DNA of 64,000 nt from Halomonas sp. HL-48 (GTDB lineage Bacteria > Pseudomonadota > Gammaproteobacteria > Pseudomonadales > Halomonadaceae): NCBI RefSeq assembly GCF_001314875.1, contig NZ_LJZS01000001.1, positions 1 through 64,000 on the forward strand. Reading direction: 5' to 3'. Under the pieces are notes generated by a model. That model worked only from the letters and a program-made list of their open reading frames with translations. It ran no database searches and had not been told where the DNA came from. The position numbers were made by a program, and so were the translations under genes. This document shows positions 1-7,845 of this stretch, piece by piece; within the stretch, counting starts at the first letter, position 1, and every line of letters begins with the position of its first letter.

Positions 1-237
1 GGCGGCTCGGTCTTCAGCAGAAAGATGGCGATAACAATGAGTCATGGCAATACCTTACCTGATAGGTTAGGTGTTGCACTTGGTCATTGAGACCGCCCAT
101 CATGAATTAAAAAATAACGTTTGTTCGCTACCGCACAGATACGCCTCTCGAGCCTTCTATACTCAATACGAGTAAACAAGGATGAAAAAGGTAATGCACG
201 CCACATATAGCTAATGCCATCGATAGGGAAAGTATCA

Positions 238-975
238 ATGTTAAGGCCCAGCAATCTCACCCAAAATGCTTTGCTTAGCTTTTTGCCTGAAGAAGAAATG
301 AATCGTCTGTTACCTCATTTAGAAAGGGTGATATTAAAGTCAGGCCAATCGCTGAGTGAATCCGGACAGCCGATGTACTATGTCTACTTTCCTCTGGATT
401 CGATCATCTCGCTGTTGTGCGTTACAGAGAGTGGTTCTTCGACAGAAATTGCAGTGGTAGGCAACGAAGGGATGGTGGGAGTCTCACTGTTCATGGGAGG
501 TGATACGTCGCCCAGCCGAGCAATCGTGCATAGCGGTGGACAGGCATTACGCTTGGCAAGTCATCATCTTAAAAACGAATTTTACCGTGCCGGTTCCATG
601 CAGCGTCTGCTCCTTCGCTATACCCAAGCCCTCTTGACGCAGATGGCACAAACAGCGGTATGCAATTGCCATCACAACCTTGATCAGCAGCTATGTCGCT
701 GGTTGCTCCTCAGCATTGACCGGTTGCCGAATAATGAATTGTTCATGACCCATGAGTGGATTGCCAATATGCTTGGTGTGCGTCGCGAAGGGGTCACCGA
801 GTCGGCGGGTAAACTACAGAAGGCTGGTTTGATCAGCTACCATCGTGGACATATCTGTGTGCTTGACCAGCTTGGTTTAGAGGAGCATGCCTGTGAATGC
901 TATACGGTTGTCAAGGAAGAGTACGACCGATTGCTAGACCAACGTCAGCCCATTCTCAGTGGCAGAGCGATGTAG
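238..975 (+). CDS. Crp/Fnr-family transcriptional regulator
   Basis: The protein has about 245 residues with an N-terminal cyclic-nucleotide-binding-like beta-roll and a C-terminal winged helix-turn-helix (HEWIANMLGVRREGVTE...) of the Crp/Fnr superfamily. An upstream in-frame ATG at 214 exists, but the ATG at 238 has AGGGAA seven bases before it and is preferred. I see no Fnr-type N-terminal cysteine cluster, so oxygen sensing through an Fe-S cluster is unlikely; the ligand is unknown. It stands alone, with a non-coding leader on its left and a decayed toxin-antitoxin pair on its right. It is probably a DNA-binding regulator, but its targets cannot be inferred from this window. Confidence 0.85.
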   Translation: MLRPSNLTQNALLSFLPEEEMNRLLPHLERVILKSGQSLSESGQPMYYVYFPLDSIISLLCVTESGSSTEIAVVGNEGMVGVSLFMGGDTSPSRAIVHSGGQALRLASHHLKNEFYRAGSMQRLLLRYTQALLTQMAQTAVCNCHHNLDQQLCRWLLLSIDRLPNNELFMTHEWIANMLGVRREGVTESAGKLQKAGLISYHRGHICVLDQLGLEEHACECYTVVKEEYDRLLDQRQPILSGRAM

Positions 976-1005
976 AGTCCAAGCTAAACATGGCGGTCTT
1001 TATAG

Positions 1006-1320
1006 CTAGTTGCTTGGCGTATGCATGGCGGAAGCATATCTCAGCTGCAGCTTGGAATTTGTGCAAATTGACAACACCAGGCTGCGGCGGGCTAAGCCGC
1101 TGAAATTAATGCGGCCAGCGAAGTCTTCCGCGAACATTGCTGCCGCCATAGCGGCAAAACTACGCTGGCGTCTGCTGTCGGGCAGGCGTTCGATACCGTA
1201 GAGAATCTCAGCGACCGTAATGGCCGAAATTGCCACTTCAGTAGCATCCTGCCGATCCAACCAATCGACAACCCTGGCATCTGGCACAGGCCGCATCAGC
1301 TCGGATAGAAGATGCATCAT
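1006..1320 (-). pseudogene. Decayed VapC/FitB-type PIN-domain toxin
   Basis: The middle of the reading frame (SELMRPVPDARVVDWLDRQ, then a TVAEILYGIERLP stretch) matches VapC/FitB PIN toxins. The N-terminus begins MMHLLSELM where the family has a strand ending in the first catalytic aspartate (DTN), so that residue is missing. The last 35 or so residues no longer resemble a PIN domain, and the total of 104 residues is short for a family of about 135 to 140. The start overlaps the stop of the antitoxin remnant by ATGA, the arrangement of an intact vapBC operon. I infer a dead toxin; ribonuclease activity is not expected. Confidence 0.7.
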
Positions 1321-1514
1321 GCGCTAAAGCCCGGATCACGAGGCTTATCAGACCTAGGTGCCACTTCCAGTTCGATGCCTCCCGCATCTGCGAATCGACC
1401 CCATATGCGACTCCCCATTCCCGCTCTCTGAGGCTGGTTCATAGCGTTGCGCAAAATGATGCGAAACTCCTCTTCCATGGAATGGCCATGCCTCGCTGCC
1501 TGTATATGTTCCAC
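1317..1514 (-). pseudogene. Decayed VapB/FitA-type antitoxin
   Basis: The segment AARHGHSMEEEFRIILRNA followed by MGSRIWGRFADAGGIELE is the conserved second half of a FitA/VapB ribbon-helix-helix antitoxin. The DNA-binding beta-strand that should open the protein is absent: the frame is open only to an upstream stop near 1548 and has no family-like N-terminus, and only a GTG at 1514 could start it. The C-terminus runs into the toxin start by a four-base overlap. Together with the broken toxin this is a remnant of a type II toxin-antitoxin locus. Confidence 0.65.
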
Positions 1515-1643
1515 TGGAACAGAGCTTCCCTGCCATTCGCCATGTCATCTCCTGCACGTAGCGTAATTATGCGTAACAGCCTAGCGTTTAAAGGATATAA
1601 GGAGAAGTCTACTTAAGAAGGTACGTCGCACGGCTATTGAGCA

Positions 1644-2564
1644 TTAGCTCCGAAGACTACCCAGAGCCTGCTCCAAGAGCACCAGAGACTGACGATGCTT
1701 GTCAGCCCCCATCTTCTGGATGTTAGCGAGCTTCCAGCGCACGGCAGGCAGTCGATCGACGCCCGTCAGCGGAAGCAGCGCCCAGTCAGGCGCTCCCTGC
1801 TTGAAGGACAGAAAGAAGCGAACGTCTTCATCCGTCATCAGCTGGCCCAGCCGCGTCAGAAGTTCGTGCCGAACGTCCTCAAGCTGCTGTAACGGGATAT
1901 CGGACCTGGCCATCCCGACAAACTCCTGTCGGTAGACGTCATCCAGCGGTTTTAGTCGCGGGTTGATCACTTCGTTCAAGGGTCTGGGATGCCCCAGCAA
2001 ATAGACCAGGAAGCCTTCGAATACACTTCGATCCAGGCCGCCCTGGTTCAGAAGCAGCTTCACATCGAAAAGGTCCCGGGGGTGCTGGCGATCCAGCGCG
2101 GCGCAGATCTTGCCGCCATACAGATCCGGCAGTGACACCACTCGCACCGTAGCAAAGCCGTAATCGTCCTCCACGGCTTCAACGACATCGCGCTCCTGTG
2201 GCGGGTGCATGGTGCCACGCAGTACCGGCGATACCTCCAACTTCACCTGACTACGCCCCCGGCGCACCAGGATCCTCAACTCATCTCGGCGATTATCCTG
2301 AAGCTCAGCGCGCATGCCCGGCAGCCGCGCACTGAAGGCCCCTGCCAGTCGCTGCAGCGCCTGGCGACAGAGTCGCAGTGCCTCGTCACGGGGCTCCAGC
2401 GGCAGGTAGGCCAGGTCGATATCGACCGATAAACGGGGTAATGGCTGCACGAAGAGGTTGATGGCCGTGCCACCCTTGAGGGCAAAGCACGGCTCGTCAT
2501 TGAGAAAAGGCAGCAGCGAGACCAGCAGCCTGACCTGTTCGTGGTAGCGAGCTTCAATCGGCAT
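1644..2564 (-). CDS. abiEii: AbiEii-type nucleotidyltransferase toxin (type IV TA system)
   Basis: The 306-residue protein belongs to the AbiEii/AbiGii (COG2253) nucleotidyltransferase family, the toxin of type IV AbiE systems. The motifs are in order: KGGTAINLF at residues 30 to 38, the metal-binding RLSVDIDL around 44 to 51 (Asp48 and Asp50), KLEVSP near 108 to 113, DLYGGK at 147 to 152 and PRDLFD at 162 to 167. Related toxins use NTPs to modify tRNA and stop growth, and AbiE operons cause abortive infection. The start overlaps the end of the antitoxin gene by 11 bases, so translation is probably coupled. All key motifs are intact, so I expect an active toxin. Confidence 0.9.
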   Translation of the reverse strand: MPIEARYHEQVRLLVSLLPFLNDEPCFALKGGTAINLFVQPLPRLSVDIDLAYLPLEPRDEALRLCRQALQRLAGAFSARLPGMRAELQDNRRDELRILVRRGRSQVKLEVSPVLRGTMHPPQERDVVEAVEDDYGFATVRVVSLPDLYGGKICAALDRQHPRDLFDVKLLLNQGGLDRSVFEGFLVYLLGHPRPLNEVINPRLKPLDDVYRQEFVGMARSDIPLQQLEDVRHELLTRLGQLMTDEDVRFFLSFKQGAPDWALLPLTGVDRLPAVRWKLANIQKMGADKHRQSLVLLEQALGSLRS

Positions 2565-3330
2565 GCAGGAACGCCTCCGGCACCGTCACGTGATATTCCC
2601 TGTCCAGCTTGCCGCCCTGGCAGAGCTGCCGCTTGCCTTTGCCGAGGTCCAGTCGACGGGGCTCCAGACGACCGTACCAGGCATGCCCGGCGTGGCGAGC
2701 CAGCACCAGGAAGGCCCGCTTGGTTCTCACCGAACGGCACCCCTCCAGCAATGCCTGCAGCCGGCGCGGACGCAGCATATTGAGCCCGCCGAAGGTGTCG
2801 ACCAGCTCACTGCTGAACAGCAACTCATTCGACGTAACGGCGATCCACTCCAGGACGGCTCGCTCTGGGGTCGATACCTGCAGGCTGAAGGCCTTGCCAT
2901 CCGGCGCGTAGTCCGCGAAGCTGCCGGGAAGCTGCACCGGCAGGCCCTTTTCAGAATGGAGCACCATCCGCCCTGCCCACTCGGCATCATTCAACCAGCG
3001 GGGCAGCCGAGCGGCCTCCTTGCCATACAGGTGCGTCGTGCTCTCCCCCATGGGTAGATAGTGGGCAAAGCCATGCAGTGCCAGGGCCGTCTGGCCACCC
3101 GGCCAAAGCGGTGGTAAGCCCGTATCGACGCTCGCCTGCAAGGCGAAAACAGCGCTCTCCCAGGTAAGAGGCTCCCCCGCTTGGCAGTAGGCGCCGTGTC
3201 CCACCCGTTGCAGCCAGCCACTGCCGGCCAGCTTACGCGCCTGATCTGAGGTGACGCCGTGTGATGCAAGCCAGTCGGTCGTAACGACGGCGCCATACGG
3301 GATCTTCTGTAGCAGCTGGTTTATTTTCAC
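2554..3330 (-). CDS. abiEi: AbiEi-type antitoxin and transcriptional autorepressor
   Basis: The 258-residue protein has the N-terminal winged helix-turn-helix of AbiEi antitoxins (VVTTDWLASHGVTSDQARKL, residues 16 to 35) and the long C-terminal antitoxin domain (GGQTALALHGFAHYLP and onward). In characterised AbiE pairs this protein antagonises the toxin without a direct complex and represses the operon by binding inverted repeats upstream. The start is GTG at 3330 with only a weak ribosome site. It precedes and overlaps abiEii. Repeated operator-like sequences lie in and just upstream of the start. Confidence 0.88.
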   Translation of the reverse strand: MKINQLLQKIPYGAVVTTDWLASHGVTSDQARKLAGSGWLQRVGHGAYCQAGEPLTWESAVFALQASVDTGLPPLWPGGQTALALHGFAHYLPMGESTTHLYGKEAARLPRWLNDAEWAGRMVLHSEKGLPVQLPGSFADYAPDGKAFSLQVSTPERAVLEWIAVTSNELLFSSELVDTFGGLNMLRPRRLQALLEGCRSVRTKRAFLVLARHAGHAWYGRLEPRRLDLGKGKRQLCQGGKLDREYHVTVPEAFLHAD

Positions 3331-3393
3331 GTCAAAAAACGGCCTTAAGTTCCGGCTTCAGAGTAAAGAATAAACCAAGCTGGTTTATCTTCA
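3314..3393 (-). promoter_or_regulatory. Candidate AbiEi operator: repeated AGCTGGTTTATYTTCA sites
   Basis: The 16-mer AGCTGGTTTATTTTCA at 3314-3329, which includes the abiEi start, recurs as AGCTGGTTTATCTTCA at 3378-3393 with one mismatch. The distal copy forms a perfect inverted repeat, ATAAACCA-AGC-TGGTTTAT, at 3370-3388. Two spaced copies at the head of an abiE operon match the known cooperative autorepression by AbiEi on paired inverted repeats. Binding here is inferred. Confidence 0.55.
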
Positions 3394-3536
3394 AGAATAA
3401 AATCGCCATTAATGGCCGCTTTTAGCAAGAAATTTAAACCAAAACCTGAGTCTCCGGCCCTGTTTGAGCCCAAATTCAGCGGGAAGAAGCCAGGCAGAGA
3501 AGGCCGCTGCAGAGAACATAGTGGCCACACATCACA

Positions 3537-3893
3537 TTAATCCTGATAGTGCGTGTACTTTTTCGCACTTCCCTTCACTTGGTCGGCGGGATATTTCTCC
3601 GCATTCTTCTCCATCTTCGCCCAGCATGCTGCTCCGATATCCACGCCAAGCTTGCCCGCCAGCCGGATCAGATAGAGCTGAACATCGGCAATTTCGTCAC
3701 GCACGGCAGCCAGTTGCTGCTCATCCAGCTCCCTGGACTGCGCCTCGGTCAACCACTGAAAGCTCTCCTGCAGCTCTGCCGCCTCCACTGTCAGCGCCAT
3801 GGCGAGGTTCTTGGGCGAGTGGAACTGGTCCCAGTCGCGCTCGGTGGCGAACTGGTCCATGGCGTCGTGGAGCTGCTTGAATGTGTCTGACAT
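3537..3893 (-). CDS. MazG-like nucleotide pyrophosphohydrolase (DCTPP1/RS21-C6 type)
   Basis: The 118-residue all-alpha NTP pyrophosphohydrolase has the metal-binding EAAELQE helix (Glu37, Glu40) and the DEIADVQ helix (Glu67, Asp70), and ends in an AEKYP-type segment typical of the DCTPP1/RS21-C6 branch of the MazG superfamily. Such enzymes hydrolyse (d)NTPs, often dCTP or modified pyrimidine nucleotides, to the monophosphate and pyrophosphate. It lies 107 bases downstream of the nuclease-helicase-S24 gene on the same strand, so the two may be co-transcribed and act on nucleic acid or nucleotide pools together. That link is inference. Substrate specificity cannot be read from the sequence. 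Confidence 0.85.
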   Translation of the reverse strand: MSDTFKQLHDAMDQFATERDWDQFHSPKNLAMALTVEAAELQESFQWLTEAQSRELDEQQLAAVRDEIADVQLYLIRLAGKLGVDIGAACWAKMEKNAEKYPADQVKGSAKKYTHYQD

Positions 3894-4000
3894 GAGGGAT
3901 TCACCTGATTCTGCTGCATTGGATTGCTGTGAGCATGCCTACTCTACTGCGCGTTATCCAGAAGGCATAGGCATAGGCTTTCATCAGATCGCCCACCCCC

Positions 4001-6391
4001 TCACAGCACAGATAGGAACTCGCCGATGACCTTCAGGTCCTCAAGCTCGTCCTCAAGCACGATGTCCTTGTAACCGAAGGCATTAGTCAGGGGCTTCAGT
4101 ACGATGCGCTGGTTAACGAACTCTCCGTATTCCTCGATCTTCTCGCTCTGATACTGCTTAACCGTGAAGCTGCCTCCATGGTCAGGGTCCTCTATGGCGC
4201 GATGCTGCACTACGACGACCTTGCCTTGCCGTGTGCCGCCTGGGTTCGCGCGGAACAGGCACCAGGCGCCATTGGGAATACGGCGGTTCATTGACTCACC
4301 CACTACCCGGCTGACGAACAGGTCAGGGCTCACCTTCATGAAGTCCGGCAGCTCGACCCAATGCTCGGCTTCAGCGATCTGCATATCACTGAACTCCCCT
4401 GCGGCGATGCTCAAGTCGTATACGGGCACATGGCGCTCGAACGGCGCTGCCTCATCACGCGTCACGATGGGAAGATGCAAGCCATCCAGCATCTCGTCAT
4501 CCTCAGACACGTTCAGTCGCTCGGTCGCTGCTTGAGCTTGGGCAAAGGCCGCGAAGTACTCACGAGTCTCAGGGTCGGTGGCATAGACGTCACAGCCCTT
4601 CTGACCCCGCGTCATAAGCGTGCGATAGGTGTTCTTAATGATCTGGTCCGCTAGTGCGCGTGCATGCTCGGGCTGTTCCTTAAGCATTTTCTTGTAGCCA
4701 TGCACTGAACGATCCTGCCCGGCCCTTTCCTTCGCATCTGTCACCACGCGACCATCACGAATAACGAAGTCGTCGCCGATGATGACGCCGACGTAGTCGA
4801 ATTCGAGTCCCTGGCAGGTGTGTATACAGCCGACTTGATCGACAGAATCATCGGCGATGGCCCACAGCATACCGTCGTCATCCAGGTTCCACTGGGCGGC
4901 AAAGTCATGCTCAGGAAAGACAATATCCATGGCCTGTTTGTCCTTCTTACTCGCCCAGGGCCAGCAGTAGCCCGCCACCATGCGCGCTTTATTAGCCTTG
5001 TGGTTCTTCTCAAGAATAGCCTGACGCATCGCACTGGGGTCATCGAACACTTGGAACTCGTAGTCGATGTCATCCAGATCGGTGTTGGCCGTGGTGCGAA
5101 TCTGAAGAGCATGATCGAGCCAGGCCAGGTAGCCATCCGAGCCGTTACAGCGAAACTGCGACGCCAGCTCTAGCTCGTGGACGTCGGCTCCGCACTCCGC
5201 TGCTCGCTGCCTAATCTCTTCAACCGTCCCCACATCCTTCAGCGTCACGCGCTGAGCCTCATCAATGAAGAAGATGGAGAACCGTGACGCAGCGATTATC
5301 TCCCTTATCTGGCTCTCACCCAGGTTCTGATACATACCGGACTTTTCGTTCAAACGATGCGCTTCGTCCACGATTAAGGCATGGAAGATGTCTGGCTCAG
5401 CGTTGACGTAGCTGCCCGAGCCCTTGAACAGATTATCGATGTGGGTCTTCTTACGTGTCCCGGTCAGTTTCTTCTTGAAGACCTCTCGAGGAGCCGAGTT
5501 GCGCGACACGTACTGTGTCATCATCTCCCGATTAGTCAGCTCCACCAGCAGGTTAATAGCCACCACCGACTTGCCTGTGCCCGGCCCACCTTTGACGATC
5601 AAGCACTGTTTGTTGCCACTATCTGCCCGGTGGGCTAGATCAAGCGCGGTTTCATAGACCAGTTTCTGCTCGTCAATCATCAGGAACTCGGCACTGCCCT
5701 GCATCATTGACGCCAGCGCATCTGCCAAGTTTTTGCTCGGTTTGATCACACCGTGTTCGATGCGATACATGATGTCGTTACTGTCACCGTACTTGATGTG
5801 CTGGCTCAGAAACGCCGAGAGTTTCAGGGCTTCCTGCGAAATGAAAACCGGTGCTCGGCTCGTATGGTGCTCGTAGAAGGGATCATTGATAGCGCCAGCC
5901 TGCTTCATGTTATGCAAGTAGGCGCAGGGCACCAGGCGGATTGACTCGGAACGCACTGTCTCGTTGTAGTCCTCTATCAGCGCGCCATAAGACCATGCCT
6001 GATAAGACGGATGGTTAGTCTCACGTATTCCGCCGCCCAACTGGGTCCGCACGATGGCGTCCTTACTCGTCACCTCGACGGACTGCCACTGTTTCAGTTC
6101 AACGATGACCGCTGCATCGTCCCGATGATGATTCTTGCCGGTCAGGATGAAATCCACGCGGCGATTGGTCAGCGGAATGTTGTATTCGATGGCCACTCCC
6201 GCCGATGCCGGAATACCCTCATCAAGCAGAACACTCATCATGAAACGAAGGGAGTTCTCCCAGGATGTCACCTCGCTGCGAGGCGAGTTGCGGCTCAGCT
6301 TGCGAGATACCTCGTTCTCTATGATGTCGCTAATGGCATTTGCACGTACGGCATCGATGAATTGCTGTTTAGTGGAGCTATAAACCAGCAT
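4001..6391 (-). CDS. Fusion protein: PD-(D/E)XK nuclease, DUF2075 SF1 helicase, S24/LexA-like peptidase
   Basis: This 796-residue protein has three parts. Residues about 40 to 180 carry a restriction-endonuclease-like core, with Asp80 in RRVDFIL and the E-x-K pair Glu98/Lys100 in IVELKQW. Residues about 235 to 620 are a DUF2075 (COG3410) superfamily 1 helicase: Walker A GGPGTGKS at 268-275, Walker B LIVDEAH at 339-345, a second IDEAQ at 376-380, SQFRCNG at 411-417, HTCQGLEFDYVGV at 524-536 and YRTLMTRGQKG at 589-599. Residues about 655 to 760 resemble the LexA/UmuD S24 peptidase, with an Ala664-Gly665 bond in SIAAGEF, Ser700 in GESM and Lys745 in FTVKQY. Spacing matches LexA closely (Gly to Ser 35 here, 34 in LexA). 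No obvious helix-turn-helix is present. The exact role is unknown; a stress- or phage-responsive nucleic acid enzyme is the likeliest reading. It is not a family I can name as a described system. Confidence 0.85.
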   Translation of the reverse strand: MLVYSSTKQQFIDAVRANAISDIIENEVSRKLSRNSPRSEVTSWENSLRFMMSVLLDEGIPASAGVAIEYNIPLTNRRVDFILTGKNHHRDDAAVIVELKQWQSVEVTSKDAIVRTQLGGGIRETNHPSYQAWSYGALIEDYNETVRSESIRLVPCAYLHNMKQAGAINDPFYEHHTSRAPVFISQEALKLSAFLSQHIKYGDSNDIMYRIEHGVIKPSKNLADALASMMQGSAEFLMIDEQKLVYETALDLAHRADSGNKQCLIVKGGPGTGKSVVAINLLVELTNREMMTQYVSRNSAPREVFKKKLTGTRKKTHIDNLFKGSGSYVNAEPDIFHALIVDEAHRLNEKSGMYQNLGESQIREIIAASRFSIFFIDEAQRVTLKDVGTVEEIRQRAAECGADVHELELASQFRCNGSDGYLAWLDHALQIRTTANTDLDDIDYEFQVFDDPSAMRQAILEKNHKANKARMVAGYCWPWASKKDKQAMDIVFPEHDFAAQWNLDDDGMLWAIADDSVDQVGCIHTCQGLEFDYVGVIIGDDFVIRDGRVVTDAKERAGQDRSVHGYKKMLKEQPEHARALADQIIKNTYRTLMTRGQKGCDVYATDPETREYFAAFAQAQAATERLNVSEDDEMLDGLHLPIVTRDEAAPFERHVPVYDLSIAAGEFSDMQIAEAEHWVELPDFMKVSPDLFVSRVVGESMNRRIPNGAWCLFRANPGGTRQGKVVVVQHRAIEDPDHGGSFTVKQYQSEKIEEYGEFVNQRIVLKPLTNAFGYKDIVLEDELEDLKVIGEFLSVL

Positions 6392-6771
6392 TGACTAAAA
6401 ATTTCCTTTTTATAAATAATTATTTATACAATCTTCAATATGCATACACCGCGTAATTATGCACGCAACTGGTTGCCATAACATAACCTGAAGCTCATGT
6501 GCCAGCCACAGCGGGCCTGGGAAGCCATACTTGCTTCAAGCAGGCTACGGCCCTGACGTGCACTTACTATTCATCGAGTTTGAAGCTCAGCAGGTTGCTG
6601 TCCAAGCCTTTTGCTGGGGAGGAAGGTCAGTGGTAAACAATTGCCCCCAATCGTCGATAACGTCTTCCGGTTAGCCAACACCGAAACAAGTACTCCAGGG
6701 GTAACGCTCCAAGGCCCTAAATGCTGCAGACTTTGCCTTTATTGCTAGAATTCAAGACTCGCATCAAAACA
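6392..6771. other. Non-coding stretch between helicase fusion and LysR gene
   Basis: Apart from the AT-rich promoter with the palindrome at 6411-6428, I recognise no gene, RNA or mobile element here. A short minus-strand frame ending near 6571 (ending KGLDSNLLSFKLDE) looks like a protein C-terminus but has an internal stop and no identifiable family. Confidence 0.4.
6411..6428. promoter_or_regulatory. Perfect 18-bp palindrome in the helicase-fusion promoter
   Basis: TATAAATAATTATTTATA at 6411-6428 equals its own reverse complement and lies 20 to 37 bases upstream of the fusion gene's ATG, just before an AAGGAAAT ribosome-binding stretch on the minus strand. It may serve as an operator, an AT-rich -10 region, or both. 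No repressor gene adjoins it. Confidence 0.4.
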
Positions 6772-7692
6772 TCAGACCTCCAATTGCGAGAAGTGATGTT
6801 CCAAAAAATCCAGGCACACGCGAATTTTGGCCGAATTGGCAGCTCGAGTTGAGTAAATTGCCCAAACATCTGCACTCTGACTGTAGTCGCTTAGTATTCG
6901 TATCAAGCTATTCTGCTTCAAAAGTGGTCTAACGTCCCACATGGAGCGTAGCAGGATGCCGCGGCCGTGCAATGCCCACTGCAGCACTACCTCGCCGTTG
7001 TTTGAGGACAAGGGACCGCTGACACGAATACTCTGGGTGCGGTCGCCACACTCCAAGTCCCAGATACCGAAAGGGTTATTGCGTTCTTTGATGACGAGGC
7101 AATCGTGCTCAGTCAACTCATCCAGTGTAACCGGTGTCCCGCACCGCTCCAGATAACTGGGTGCTGCACAGAGCACGCGCTGATTCGAGATAAGATGGCG
7201 ACTGATATGCTGGCCGGGTAAGTCGTCGCCCACTCGGATTTCCAGATCGAAGCCCTCCCCCACAATATCAACCACCCTATCAAACACCTCAAAGCGGATC
7301 TCTAATTCTGGAAACTGCTGCGCTAGTCCAGCGATGGCGGGTGCTACATGGTTGCGTCCAAACCCAAAACTGCTGCAGATACGCAGCAGACCGCGCGGGC
7401 TCTGGCGTGCATCGGACAAATCATCGAATAAGGTATGCATATCATCCAGAATTTGCACCGCAGCACGCTCGGCCAGTTTCCCGTCATCTGTCAACGCACA
7501 ACGCCGGCTGGTTCGGTGAAACAAGCGAGTATTCAACACCTTCTCAAGAAGCCGTATGCGCTTGCTGATATAGGCAGGTGACACACCCAGCTCATCGGCT
7601 GCAGCCGTAAAGCTCTGTTTCCGAATAACAATCAGAAATACACGGAGGTCTTCCGGAAGCGGCCATTGTTTACGAATTGTGTTCACAGACAT
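6772..7692 (-). CDS. LysR-family regulator of the adjacent dicarboxylate/dehalogenase operon
   Basis: The 306-residue protein has the LysR N-terminal helix-turn-helix (FTAAADELGVSPAYISKRI) and a substrate-binding effector domain, closest in style to DmlR/TtdR regulators of malate and tartrate use. The frame extends upstream to 7833, but that extension is not LysR-like, so the ATG at 7692 is chosen. It is divergent from the transporter gene at 7846, the classical layout of a LysR activator and its target operon, with an inverted-repeat LysR box between them. The inducer is unknown; a di- or tricarboxylate is plausible from the target genes. Confidence 0.88.
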   Translation of the reverse strand: MSVNTIRKQWPLPEDLRVFLIVIRKQSFTAAADELGVSPAYISKRIRLLEKVLNTRLFHRTSRRCALTDDGKLAERAAVQILDDMHTLFDDLSDARQSPRGLLRICSSFGFGRNHVAPAIAGLAQQFPELEIRFEVFDRVVDIVGEGFDLEIRVGDDLPGQHISRHLISNQRVLCAAPSYLERCGTPVTLDELTEHDCLVIKERNNPFGIWDLECGDRTQSIRVSGPLSSNNGEVVLQWALHGRGILLRSMWDVRPLLKQNSLIRILSDYSQSADVWAIYSTRAANSAKIRVCLDFLEHHFSQLEV

Positions 7693-7710
7693 CACACCAA
7701 GCAGGTTACC

Positions 7711-7725
7711 TTCACGAAACGTGAA
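7711..7725. promoter_or_regulatory. Candidate LysR operator (T-N11-A palindrome)
   Basis: TTCACGAAACGTGAA has 6-bp inverted arms around three bases and contains a T-N11-A core. It sits in the 153-bp divergent promoter, 19 bases upstream of the LysR start and about 120 bases upstream of the transporter start, where a LysR recognition site is expected. Confidence 0.55.
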
Positions 7726-7845
7726 TAATAGCATTGCTAGTGACAGATCCTGAAGCGACTCCTTAATTGATACCCAAAACGAAAAAATGTCCTCGTCGCA
7801 GAAGCCGATACAAGTACTGCCCATGAGAACCAAGAGAGATGCTCC

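Noticed and set aside
50..75. An imperfect inverted repeat ACCTTACC-TGATA-GGTTAGGT near the left edge
   Set aside because: It has a mismatch and no U-run, and there is no gene context to the left, so it cannot be called a terminator or operator.
1561..6462. The 12-mer GCGTAATTATGC occurs at 1561-1572 and 6451-6462, bracketing the AbiE, MazG-like and helicase genes
   Set aside because: Matches of 12 bases are expected many times by chance in 64 kb, flanking bases do not extend the match, and no recombinase lies between the copies. It is not claimed as an attachment site.
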